From: a virus
DNA: 31,701 nt
Strand: one strand, 5' to 3'
IMG/VR virus record: IMGVR_UViG_3300036781_000593
Location: 1 to 31,701 of that record
Shown: in pieces, positions 1-7,286 of the stretch
How the letters are laid out: each line of letters starts with the position of its first letter
Position numbering within the stretch: the stretch's first letter is position 1
Notes under the pieces: generated by a model
Told to the model about the DNA's origin: nothing
Seen by the model: only the letters and a program-made list of their open reading frames with translations
Database searches by the model: none
Translations under genes and position numbers: made by a program

Positions 1-17
1 CGGTTTGTAAAGCGAAA

Positions 18-791
18 TCAGCGCGGTGGTCCGAATGGCTTTGTCTTCCGGCCCTTCCAGTTGACTGCCATTTCTGCCGGTTCGCTCTCCAGGTGATAGG
101 CTGTCAATTCAGGAATGAAGCCGCGCCGTTTCCGTGGCCACTGAATCGGGAATACGGCATCTTCTCTCCCGGCGTCGGAATGACCTTCGACGTACTTCGT
201 GATTCCGCTATCAACATGCCACAACTGAAAGAACCCGATCGGGATGTAGCCGCCCTCATGATCGAATGCGATCCGCGTCCCGAGTGGGAATCCGCTGTGC
301 ACCGTGTTGATGAAAAAACCGTTGCCCTCGGTGTGCGGTTCCGGCTGACTGATGAACTTCTGCCAGGCACTCCAACTCGGGCACATCACCCGGTCGATTC
401 CATAAATCATCTTCGTGTCGAGCTCGGCTCGCTCAAGAACGTACCGCGCATTCGGCGGCAGCGCAATATCTGCATCCATATGGCAGATCCACGCGTCTTT
501 GTCGAGAAGTTCTATTCCTTCGTTGATGGCAACTCCCTTGCAGAAGTGCCCCCAGCGAGACTGGAATCCGTCAGTGACATGGAACTTGACTCCCCAGTAC
601 TGGCAGATCTTTTGGGTTTGTTTGTCCTCGGGAGCAGTGACAATCAGGATCTTGTCAAACTGCGGTTTGTTAAACGGGAGAGTGTGAGCGAGAAAATCGG
701 CGTGGTTAACGCATGTGATAATGACTTCTATTTTCATGTGATGGCGGTCGCGTCCGTCCGGGCAAGGAAGATCCGGACAATAGGATTCCAT
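18..791 (-). CDS. Glycosyltransferase family 2-like protein
   Basis: Probable glycosyltransferase that would transfer a sugar to a phage or host surface molecule or to DNA; the substrate is unknown. The fold is suggested by the strand-rich start MKIEVIITCVNHADFL, a following ILIVTAP strand and the DxD-type metal/nucleotide-sugar motif in CHMDADIALP. It has no membrane segment. I start at ATG 791 because a -35/-10 pair ends 6 nt upstream of it, as for other genes here; an alternative start is ATG 737, where homology to GT-A domains would begin. It is the last gene of the leftward region seen in this window. The GT2-like call is fairly safe, the role is not. Confidence 0.75.
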   Translation of the reverse strand: MESYCPDLPCPDGRDRHHMKIEVIITCVNHADFLAHTLPFNKPQFDKILIVTAPEDKQTQKICQYWGVKFHVTDGFQSRWGHFCKGVAINEGIELLDKDAWICHMDADIALPPNARYVLERAELDTKMIYGIDRVMCPSWSAWQKFISQPEPHTEGNGFFINTVHSGFPLGTRIAFDHEGGYIPIGFFQLWHVDSGITKYVEGHSDAGREDAVFPIQWPRKRRGFIPELTAYHLESEPAEMAVNWKGRKTKPFGPPR

Positions 792-797
792 CTGCCG

Positions 798-826
798 ATT
801 GTAGACGCTGGCGTAAAGCAACGCAA
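798..826 (-). promoter_or_regulatory. Promoter for the glycosyltransferase gene
   Basis: On the minus strand, -35 TTGCGT (826-821), a 17-nt spacer and -10 TACAAT (803-798). The -10 box ends 6 nt before ATG 791, so the mRNA would have almost no leader. The spacer contains one GCTTTAC/GTAAAGC copy seen at other intergenic sites. Confidence 0.5.
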
Positions 827-834
827 GCGCGATG

Positions 835-1005
835 TTATCTCGCCGGGCACCCGCACGATTGGCGGTCAATCGCACAAGTGCAGTAGGGACAACTACAGTG
901 TGGGTGCGCCGTGCGTGACAGACTGATCGCCGCGAGAGACACGAATGCCAGCAGGATCAACCAGCGCACCCACGGCGGAAAGATGGGGAGATCTTCGGCC
1001 GACAC
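835..1005 (-). CDS. Small cysteine-rich membrane protein
   Basis: A 56-codon ORF with a GTG start lying one base after the stop of the gene upstream. Residues about 12-29 (VRWLILLAFVSLAAISLS) form one membrane segment, followed by a cysteine-rich tail with a CSCPYCTC cluster. No family is recognised. The tail could bind metal or form disulfides. Support is the tight junction to the upstream gene and the coherent membrane-then-cysteine layout; there is no strong ribosome binding site, only GAGGTG around the start. An alternative is that it is not translated. Confidence 0.45.
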   Translation of the reverse strand: MSAEDLPIFPPWVRWLILLAFVSLAAISLSRTAHPHCSCPYCTCAIDRQSCGCPAR

Positions 1006-1006
1006 C

Positions 1007-1396
1007 TCAGTGGCCTGACCAGTGTCCTTTGCCGTCGCCGTGCATGCCCTTGCCCCCCTTACTATCTGGGTGCGTGGCGCCGTGGGTCATATGCATGGTG
1101 TGCAGTACATTGTCTTCTGAGACGGTGTGCATCTCATGGTCCATCTGACCTCCTACGTGGCCGCCGGGCCGACTGTTTGTTTCGTGCTTACCGCCGTGGC
1201 CGTGAAGTACCTTATCCGCTTTCATGTCGATTTTCTCCTTTGTCGATTCAGACATCCGGCCCTCATGAACGGCCTGCGAGGCGCGCGCGAGAGCGTTTCT
1301 GGCGTGGGATTTGTCCGGAACAGGATAACTCCGGTTCGGACCCGCGAATTCAGACTTTGGCAGAGCCTTGCGGCCTGCGCTCGAAAGTTTGGCCAT
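1007..1396 (-). CDS. Phage head-region protein with histidine-rich C-terminus
   Basis: A 129-residue protein. The N-terminal part (LSSAGRKALPKSEFAGP, then SYPVPDKSHARNALARASQ) matches a short motif found in many phage and prophage proteins of unknown function, often near capsid genes. The C-terminal half is rich in His, Gly and Asp and ends in MHGDGKGHWSGH, nearly the same tail as the next gene upstream. I chose ATG 1396 because GGAG lies 5 nt upstream; a longer frame to 1486 lacks this. Role unknown; a small virion component is possible. Confidence 0.7.
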   Translation of the reverse strand: MAKLSSAGRKALPKSEFAGPNRSYPVPDKSHARNALARASQAVHEGRMSESTKEKIDMKADKVLHGHGGKHETNSRPGGHVGGQMDHEMHTVSEDNVLHTMHMTHGATHPDSKGGKGMHGDGKGHWSGH

Positions 1397-1415
1397 GGTT
1401 ACTCCATCTATAACG

Positions 1416-1625
1416 TTACTTGTTCGACCAATGCCCCGTACCGTCGCCGTGCATGCGCCGCGCTGGCTTTGGCGGTGCTGCCGCACTCTTTACGGTCGCC
1501 GTCGGCGCGCGCTCCGGCAACTTTCCGAAATCCGTCGACTTCTCGAAATCCTTCTTTTGCGCCGCCGTAAGTGGCGAGGCGGAAGACTCAAGATACCGCT
1601 GCTGCGCTTTAGATTTGAATGGCAT
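1416..1625 (-). CDS. Small KSKAQQRYLE-type phage protein
   Basis: A 69-residue basic protein starting MPFKSKAQQRYLE, a pattern common to small phage proteins encoded beside structural genes, followed by a FEKSTDFGKLPERA segment. It ends in RRMHGDGTGHWSNK, which repeats the tail of the downstream gene. A strong ribosome binding site GGAGGTG stands about 10 nt before the ATG. Function unknown. The shared tail suggests that both proteins bind the same partner or arose by partial duplication. Confidence 0.7.
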   Translation of the reverse strand: MPFKSKAQQRYLESSASPLTAAQKKDFEKSTDFGKLPERAPTATVKSAAAPPKPARRMHGDGTGHWSNK

Positions 1626-1628
1626 TGC

Positions 1629-1850
1629 TTACTTCACCTCCACGGTTCGGCCATGAATCTTCGTGCGTCCTGACGACAACTTCTTCATCAGGTACGCCGT
1701 GGCAGGTGCCACCTTTCCGTGCTCCACGCGATACGTCTGGTGTTGAAGAACGAGTAACCCGGCCTCTTCCACCGTCACGGTGACAATGCCACCGGCCGGA
1801 AGAGACTTAGCGGCGTCTTCGATCTGTTGGACTGTTCGCGTGGTAGCCAC
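1629..1850 (-). CDS. Hypothetical protein
   Basis: A 73-residue protein starting at a GTG with AAAGGGAG about 12 nt upstream. The sequence alternates short beta-like stretches (GGIVTVTVEEAGLLVL) with a basic C-terminus. It is packed tightly between its neighbours (3 and 6 nt gaps), typical of a co-transcribed phage gene. No family recognised and no signal peptide or membrane segment. Confidence 0.65.
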   Translation of the reverse strand: MATTRTVQQIEDAAKSLPAGGIVTVTVEEAGLLVLQHQTYRVEHGKVAPATAYLMKKLSSGRTKIHGRTVEVK

Positions 1851-1856
1851 GGAAAC

Positions 1857-2039
1857 TCATGCTCCCTTTTTGAAGCTCTCTGGCTTTGGCAGGTCGGGTT
1901 GCCGCAGCGAGCGGAACACGGAGCGCGGATTCTCCATCCCAGACACGCGGACGGCCTGAGAGGAAAACGGGCGCGTTGCTGGCTTGGGGTTCGCAACGCG
2001 CGTCAAATTGGCGGTGAAGAGACCTTTGGGATATGCCAT
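1857..2039 (-). CDS. Hypothetical small basic protein
   Basis: A 60-residue basic protein rich in Pro, Arg and Lys with no recognisable domain. It begins 3 nt after the stop of the gene upstream and ends 6 nt before the next start, so it fits the operon. It has low sequence complexity and few hydrophobic residues, so it may be a disordered accessory protein. Confidence 0.55.
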   Translation of the reverse strand: MAYPKGLFTANLTRVANPKPATRPFSSQAVRVSGMENPRSVFRSLRQPDLPKPESFKKGA

Positions 2040-2042
2040 GCC

Positions 2043-2534
2043 TTATGCCTTGGCAGTCACGGGAGGAATTACCGGTTCTGGCTTTGCTGGTTTGGCCAGT
2101 TTCGCGGCCGTGAGTTGCGCGTTCTGCTCAGCCAGCAACTTCACATGCTCGTCCATCAGAGCCTTGTGATCAGCCGCGAGCTTGTCGTGAACACGCTGGA
2201 ACTCGTCGCGATCCGCCGCCGTCTTGCCATGCGCGGACTTCTCGTCGTCCAACTCCTTGCACTTTCGCTCCCACGCGCCATCAAATTTTACCTTCATCGC
2301 GTCGAGCGCGGAGTCCATGACAGCGGTGGGGACGGTGCCGGGTTGCGGCTCAGCCTTGGCGGGAGGTGCCACCTGGGTCCAGTTGGCGGCCGTCGGCGCT
2401 TCCTGGTTCAGTTCATGACTGTAGCCTTTGGCTCGCCACTCAGCCTCTTCGTCTTCATCGCGCACAAGAATGTCGCGGGCGCCTCCTTTGTACAGCCACT
2501 TCGGGTACTCGGTTGAAAGTGCAACTTTGCTCAT
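2043..2534 (-). CDS. Hypothetical coiled-coil head-region protein
   Basis: A 163-residue protein. The first 50 residues include a compact WLYKGGARDILVRDEDEEAEW stretch in two parts that resembles small phage proteins bearing a conserved position for trimming or decoration; a proline/alanine linker follows, then a long charged helix (about residues 75-140) suited to a coiled coil, and an AP-rich tail. I chose ATG 2534 because it overlaps the upstream stop as ATGA; the open frame continues to 2900 only inside the neighbouring gene. Function unknown. Confidence 0.7.
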   Translation of the reverse strand: MSKVALSTEYPKWLYKGGARDILVRDEDEEAEWRAKGYSHELNQEAPTAANWTQVAPPAKAEPQPGTVPTAVMDSALDAMKVKFDGAWERKCKELDDEKSAHGKTAADRDEFQRVHDKLAADHKALMDEHVKLLAEQNAQLTAAKLAKPAKPEPVIPPVTAKA

Positions 2535-2947
2535 AGTATATTTTCCGTCGTATCGTAGGAAATCACAATGGTGTCGCCTGCGTTCGATCCATCCACCCAG
2601 TATCGCGACACATCGATGCTGCTGGCTCCGTTCGGGAGGACGTCCGGGTCTCCATAGCTGCCGCCCGGCTGCGTTGCGCTCGGCGATGCTCCCAATTGGG
2701 CCCCCAGGTCTCCACTGGTAGCGCCAAGACCGCTCGGGATCCGCGGTGAGATCCCATCTGCCTGAACGCCGTAAATGCCCGGCAGGACCGTGCCATATCC
2801 AGCTCCGCCTGCCAGCATCTGAACAAAGAAAGATCTCACCCATACCGGCGCGAGGCGGCCATAATTGGCCATTTGAGTGGCGTTCAGGCCCGTCACGCAA
2901 TTGATCGGGCCCGCCGCCGTTACGGTAACTGTGCGATTGATTCTCAT
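2531..2947 (-). CDS. Hypothetical virion-region protein
   Basis: A 138-residue protein with a beta-rich start (MRINRTVTVTAAGPINCVTG) and a glycine/serine/proline-rich body, a composition typical of phage structural proteins. It ends WVDGSNAGDTIVISYDTTEN. Start ATG 2947 lies 11 nt after the stop of the exported protein upstream; the longer frame from 2992 would overlap that gene. Its stop overlaps the next start. Role not known. Confidence 0.65.
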   Translation of the reverse strand: MRINRTVTVTAAGPINCVTGLNATQMANYGRLAPVWVRSFFVQMLAGGAGYGTVLPGIYGVQADGISPRIPSGLGATSGDLGAQLGASPSATQPGGSYGDPDVLPNGASSIDVSRYWVDGSNAGDTIVISYDTTENIL

Positions 2948-2958
2948 GGGAGTGTGGT

Positions 2959-3624
2959 TTAGCTGAGTCCGGGGTGGACGCGATACGAGCAATCGAGGCG
3001 TCCTGAACCGCCAGTGCCGGCTGCGAATACCGCCGATCCGTTGGTGATCGAGACCGCCGTATTGAGGTTCAGCGACGACGCCGTGACCGGGATTGCCGCA
3101 TTCACCAGAATGTTCTGATTGGCCGAGAAGCTGGTCAGAACGGTGGATGCAATGGTCGAGGTGGCCGTGGAAGCAGCCACGGTCGATTGAGTTGTCCCGT
3201 AGCCGATCGTGACCGTACCGCCGCCGGTGAAGGCCGCCGAACCGAACGTCAGGTCAAGAATGCAGGAGGTTACCTCGATCAATGTTCCTGCACCCTGAGC
3301 CGGGATAATCGGCACGGGAGTCGTGAACATCGTGGTCAACTGAGTGAGCGAGAGCGGTACGGAAACCGTCCCGGTCGCAAGCACGACAGCATTGGTCGGA
3401 GCTGGCGTCCACGTCCCAAGATTGGTCGGCGGTGCCGTGTTCGGGACGCAGTAATAATAGACGCCACTCAGATAGTTGTAGACCGGCGTGGTTGCCGTGT
3501 TGCAACTTCCGCTGGGGGCGTTCGGCGAAGGAATCTTGTTCGCGTAAGTGACGGGCGGGACCTGCGCAATGAGCGTCAGGGAAAGAACGCAGATCAGTGC
3601 GACGAATCGAGAAATTCTGTGCAT
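2959..3624 (-). CDS. Exported structural-region protein with signal peptide
   Basis: A 221-residue protein. Residues 1-21 (MHRISRFVALICVLSLTLIA then Q) are a signal peptide of A-Q type. Next comes a cysteine module GSCNTATTPVYNYLSG...YYYC...W shared with two other exported proteins of the window. The rest is a beta-rich Thr/Ser/Val domain whose LSLTQLTTMFTTPVPIIPAQG stretch resembles a repeat domain found in phage surface proteins. GGA lies about 9 nt before the ATG. A decoration or host-surface role is possible; why a coat-neighbour protein should be exported is unclear. Confidence 0.75.
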   Translation of the reverse strand: MHRISRFVALICVLSLTLIAQVPPVTYANKIPSPNAPSGSCNTATTPVYNYLSGVYYYCVPNTAPPTNLGTWTPAPTNAVVLATGTVSVPLSLTQLTTMFTTPVPIIPAQGAGTLIEVTSCILDLTFGSAAFTGGGTVTIGYGTTQSTVAASTATSTIASTVLTSFSANQNILVNAAIPVTASSLNLNTAVSITNGSAVFAAGTGGSGRLDCSYRVHPGLS

Positions 3625-3654
3625 TGAGTTTTCCTTGTTTAAAAAGAAGTGGGT

Positions 3655-3685
3655 GGAGAGCGTCAGGTGATTCCTGGCGCCCTCC
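3655..3685 (-). terminator. Possible imperfect terminator hairpin
   Basis: On the minus strand GGAGGGCG-C-CAGG pairs with CCTG-A-CGCTCTCC around a 5-nt loop, with one mismatch and one wobble. A T-run follows about 9 nt later. It sits between two exported-protein genes and may lower read-through from the coat region. The distance to the T-run makes it weak. Confidence 0.35.
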
Positions 3686-3702
3686 CTTTTGCCACTGCGT
3701 TT

Positions 3703-4839
3703 TTAGGGCTGCGAGACCTGCTGGAAGTGAACCAGGATACCCATCGTGTTAACGATTTGGGCCGCAGAAGCCGATTGGTTGAATGCCTCGGTGACCAGCA
3801 CAATCTGGTCATCGGTATTCAAAGCAAGCGGGCTGGACAGGGTCAGGCGCGACGTACGGAAGGACCCGGCGGTTGTAGTGGCCAGATTTCCGGTAGTCGA
3901 AGACTGAGCAATCGTCGGGGTGATAGCGACGGGAGTGACGGTAGACGCCGTCTCGCTCGCTGCGGGAGTCGGGAAGGTGATCGTCGAGACAGCCGCGCCG
4001 TTGATCGATGTGAGCGCAGTTGTTTGAACGCCGTACGTCACATCGATGCTCGTTATATTCGTACCTCTCCCAAGGGTCTGGGTTGCGGTCGAATTCCGGA
4101 ACTGCTGACCCGAAAACGAGCACGTCAGGGTGTTGACTGAAGCGCCGGCCGCAGAAACCGAAACCTGATTGGTTGGTACAGCAGAGGCGCCAGTATTGGT
4201 ATTCCCGTTGGTCCCGGTTGTGGTCCCAGTGGTCGACCACGCGCAGGAGGATGGGGCCACCCAGACGGCATTATTAGTCGTCACGAAAGGCTCCACGTTG
4301 CCCTCTTTTGTCCAGACGTTGGCGAACGGGCCAGAGGACGGACAGGAGTAGAATGTTCCGTCAGCCGGGTTGATGTATGGTACAACCGGCGGGTTAATCG
4401 CCGAGTTGCATCCACCTTGCGGGCCCATCGGGTTTGTGATCAACTGGCTACCGGATACGACGTAAACCGTAGCACCGGAGTTGTGGGCGGTTGCAGCCGT
4501 ACCCTGGACTCCGCGGCCGACGCTGATGTTGGTTCCGCTGACCGAATTGACCTGCATCAGTTCGCGGTCAACATAGAGGAACGTGTAAGTTCCGCTGGTG
4601 GCGCTGCCGAGTCCGCCCTGCGCCGAAGGAAGTTGCGGACCAGAGATACCGGTTGCCGAAGCGACCGATACCGTGGTTACGTTCTGCTGGTTGCCGCCGC
4701 CGGTCGGGAAGCCCGCCGGTACACCAACCGTCAGAGTGGTGGAAGTGAGAGCCGTCTGCTGGCCGAAAGCGGAAGCGCAAAGCGCCGCCGCCATCAGAAG
4801 AACAGACAGGAGACGGCTCAGTTTATTCTGAGTAATCAT
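3703..4839 (-). CDS. Exported coat-neighbour protein, possible decoration protein
   Basis: A 378-residue protein encoded directly after the coat gene. It has a signal peptide (about residues 1-25, ending ASAFGQ). Then comes a domain with VDRELMQV...VGRGVQGT...HNSGATVYV, a motif known in phage virion proteins, and a module GGCNSAINPPVVPYI...FYSC...W shared with the genes at 2959 and 17106. The C-terminal half is Thr/Ser/Ala-rich and beta-like. An ATG at 4848 is only 2 nt from AAGGAG, so I prefer ATG 4839, 11 nt away. Location suggests a head or surface protein; the export signal argues for a cell-envelope step. Confidence 0.75.
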   Translation of the reverse strand: MITQNKLSRLLSVLLMAAALCASAFGQQTALTSTTLTVGVPAGFPTGGGNQQNVTTVSVASATGISGPQLPSAQGGLGSATSGTYTFLYVDRELMQVNSVSGTNISVGRGVQGTAATAHNSGATVYVVSGSQLITNPMGPQGGCNSAINPPVVPYINPADGTFYSCPSSGPFANVWTKEGNVEPFVTTNNAVWVAPSSCAWSTTGTTTGTNGNTNTGASAVPTNQVSVSAAGASVNTLTCSFSGQQFRNSTATQTLGRGTNITSIDVTYGVQTTALTSINGAAVSTITFPTPAASETASTVTPVAITPTIAQSSTTGNLATTTAGSFRTSRLTLSSPLALNTDDQIVLVTEAFNQSASAAQIVNTMGILVHFQQVSQP

Positions 4840-4904
4840 TTTGTGCATTTCTCCTTATGGGTCGTTGTTCTTTCGCTGGTAGCTGAAGTGCTTTCGCGGT
4901 TCAG

Positions 4905-7149
4905 TTAGTTCGCGCAGATACGGCAGGCAAATTCCGGCCGGATCGTCTTGATGCCGCCCAGCACATCGAGGCGGGTGTACTTCTGGTTGTCCTTGATCGA
5001 ATAGCCGCGAACGAGGCGAATCGAAATTCCCACGCGCGGATTCGACACTTCCTCGGACCATTCCATGCCGCCCGGCAGTTCCAGCTTCACGATCACAAGA
5101 GTGAACGCGTCACGATGGAAAGCAAGGTTCTGCGCGGAAGTCACGCCCGAGATATTGCCGAGCTGGCCCGAAGGCACGCCATAGACGTACACCTGGGCGT
5201 TGTTCGCCGGGGTCGCGGTCACAGTCTGGAACGGACTGGTGACGTCGATGTTGATGTCCGGCGAGATCGGAATGGTGGCCGCGCCCGCGCCATTTGAAAC
5301 AACCGGTGCTGTGACCACGAAGCTGCGCAGCGAACCCGTATCGTTGTAGCTGATCGGGTTGACCGAGTCCACGCCAGCAAACTGAACGATATCGCCAGCA
5401 TTCAGAACCTGGGTGTTGATTGCCCAGCCGGACGTGGTGATCTGATTTCCGGTCTGGTTGGCGGCGCTGACGACAGGAACGCTACCCGCGCACAGACCAA
5501 CGGACTGGCGGGCAATGTTCTGATCCATCGACCATTTGAAGCCGACGGCCTCGCCCATCTTACCGGTCATGTACTGCTCACCGATAGTTTTGGGCGGGTT
5601 GAAGATGTTGTTCACGAAGCCGAGAACTGCGGCTTCCGAACGAGGGTTCACCAGCAGGGACGTCATACGCCCCTTTGGCATTGCGCTATCCGCCAGCACC
5701 ACACCAGCATCGGTGTAAGTCGTCAGCGACGTGGGCAACACGCCGGGGGTCCCGGCAAAGTTGTAGACGTTGACGTACTGCTGCAGGATCTGGGTGTCGA
5801 TCATATTCGCAATGATCTGCACCGCAGGTTCGACGTACCGCTCGCCAAAGCGATCGATCGTCATGGTGAGGTCCTGGTCCGAGATCTGAAGATCCTGGCC
5901 CCAGAGTTGGTTGACGGTTACCGGGACCACCGTTTCACGGATGGACTCGGGCTGCATCTGGTCGCCGATGCGACCGCGGAAGCGCACAGGAATCAATTAT
6001 GTTCAACGCGGTTCGCGGCCGCGCCCGCCCACTTTACTGGGCTGCTGAACGTTATCCGTTCAGTTCAGACTATCTCTTCAGGCCAGTGGCCTGCATCGTA
6101 CTTCGGAGCGCTTGCCCCTACTCCCTTGCGGGATAGTCGTTACAGCTTCCCCTTGAGGGGCTCGCCTCGGTGTTGCCGGGTGCCTTTCGGTCCTTCGGGT
6201 TTCACCGATATCTCGATGTTATTCACTGGCCGGTTGCCCGGTCAGGCCGCTATTCTGTTTGAATGACGGGCGTTGAAGGTATACCCGATCTTGTCCCCTG
6301 GCAAAGCAAATTGTGGATCGACACTTGTGTTCAACCGCAGACGCTACGCTGCGATCCGCCCGAAGGCTGCTCCATCTTATCGAGTGGAGGTCAGATCATA
6401 TCATGAGCCGCTTTCGCGGTTCCGGTGCGCTTCGGCTCGCTTGAGCCTACGGTCTTGCGACCTGATCGTTACACCTTTCCTGGTGAGGACAAACTCCATT
6501 GTTCAGGCGCTTGCCATGCTGGCAATTTGCGCATAACACCTGGAGTCCTTCGACAAAGCCATGCGTGATCAGCCATCGATACGTGACCATTCCCGCAGCG
6601 CCCTGTTTCCCGAAATGTGCTTTCCTGAACTCTCCCCCGTCGTTATTGACGTGGTCGAGCGTCAGGAATAGCTTTTCCATCTCCCCACAACATGCACACT
6701 TCCATCCTCCGTAGTGCTGAAATACCTTGTCTTTCATCAGTTGGGTCTTTCCGCGACCGTACTGATTACCTTGACGTTTGATCTCAGCGTTCTTTGGGCC
6801 GTAGTATCGAGAATTGGTCCTCTTGCCAGTACAGGATCTGCATTCCGCTGCCCTGCCGTGCTTTCCGGACTTCTTCTCGTAGAAGTCATCGAGCGGTCCA
6901 GAATGACCGCACTTTGTGCATGTTTTCTTCAGGTCTTGGCTCGGTGTTGCCGTTTCCATAATCAATGTTAATTGATATGAAAGTCCGGTGTCCACCGAAT
7001 TCACACCGTTTGCAATGGGCGATTACTCGCCCATGGAGCCCGGCTTACGCCGACTCGCGATTCACATACTTTGCCGCTGTGAGATTGTTCTCCCAGCGTA
7101 TGAGGCTATCCTGTGCCACCGCCACCGGGTTAATAAGTTCGTTGGCCAT
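4905..7149 (-). CDS. Major coat protein, P22 type, split by two group I introns
   Basis: Major capsid protein of the P22 coat (gene 5) family. The gene is join(7149-7053, 6321-6266, 5993-4905), giving 413 residues, close to the family's 430. Exon 1 encodes MANELINPVAVAQDSLIRW up to KYVNRE; the 56-nt exon 2 encodes FDPQFALPGDKIGYTFNAR; exon 3 begins IPVRFRGRIGDQ and continues through the DLTMTIDRFGERYVEPA stretch typical of the family. Joined, the text reads VNREFDPQFALPGDKIG and NARIPVRFRG, as in intact homologues, with no frame break. Without splicing exon 1 stops after 34 codons, and exon 3 has only a TTG near its start. Scaffold lies upstream. AGGAG is 14 nt before the ATG. Confidence 0.88.
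5994..6265 (-). ncRNA. Group I intron 2 in the coat gene (no ORF)
   Basis: A 272-nt self-splicing intron. P1: exon CCGU pairs with CGG and a G of the internal guide GCGG, giving the U.G pair at the splice site, and AUUC/GAAU extends the helix. P2 is CUGACCGG-GCAA-CCGGCCAG. P7 pairs GACTAT (in AACGACTATCCC) with ATAGTC (in GAGATAGTCTGAAC); P6 is CCC-GCAA-GGG. The intron ends at G5994, and the next exon bases AUUC can pair with GAAU as P10. The splice removes an in-frame stop. Confidence 0.85.
6322..7052 (-). ncRNA. Group I intron 1 in the coat gene, carrying an HNH gene
   Basis: A 731-nt intron. P1: exon GAGU pairs with GCUC and a G of GGGCUC, giving U.G at the splice site, extended by CGGC-GUAA-GCCG. 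P2 is UGGGCGA-GUAA-UCGCCCA. P6 is GGTC-GCAA-GACC; P7 pairs GATCA (in AACGATCAGG) with TGATC (in ATATGATCTGACC); a CCGC-GAAA-GCGG hairpin lies between. The intron ends at G6322. The core TGTAACGAYYA..GCAAG..GTAGG..CAAGCG..CCGAAG is shared with intron 2. It encodes an endonuclease. Confidence 0.85.
6447..6959 (-). CDS. Intron-encoded HNH homing endonuclease
   Basis: A 170-residue HNH nuclease expected to cut intron-lacking coat genes and so spread its intron. The N-terminus has a zinc ribbon (C14, C17, C40, C43). The HNH core includes CACC at about 88-91, LDHVNNDG at 101-108 and VLCANCQHGKR at 141-151. I start at ATG 6959; a GTG at 7004 would add 15 residues but is less family-like. Neither has a good ribosome binding site. 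The last codons overlap the intron's catalytic core, including one strand of P7. A second zinc-ribbon HNH gene is at 17651. Confidence 0.85.
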   Translation of the reverse strand: METATPSQDLKKTCTKCGHSGPLDDFYEKKSGKHGRAAECRSCTGKRTNSRYYGPKNAEIKRQGNQYGRGKTQLMKDKVFQHYGGWKCACCGEMEKLFLTLDHVNNDGGEFRKAHFGKQGAAGMVTYRWLITHGFVEGLQVLCANCQHGKRLNNGVCPHQERCNDQVARP

Positions 7150-7286
7150 TGGCTGTTACATTTCTCCTGCGTCATCTCGACGCTGGTTAGAGGTTGAAGT
7201 TATGGGCCGCTGCTGCCTCACGGCATGATGCGGAACCCGCTGCCTGTTGTGCCGCCATCACGGCGGGAGAAGAAAAGGACACGCTC

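Noticed and set aside
93-926. Plus-strand ORF of 277 codons opposite the glycosyltransferase.
   Set aside because: Shadow frame: the minus-strand frame has a coherent glycosyltransferase domain and a promoter.
7254-7269. Short hairpin CCGCC/GGCGG after the scaffold gene as a terminator.
   Set aside because: Only 5 bp and no T-run follows.
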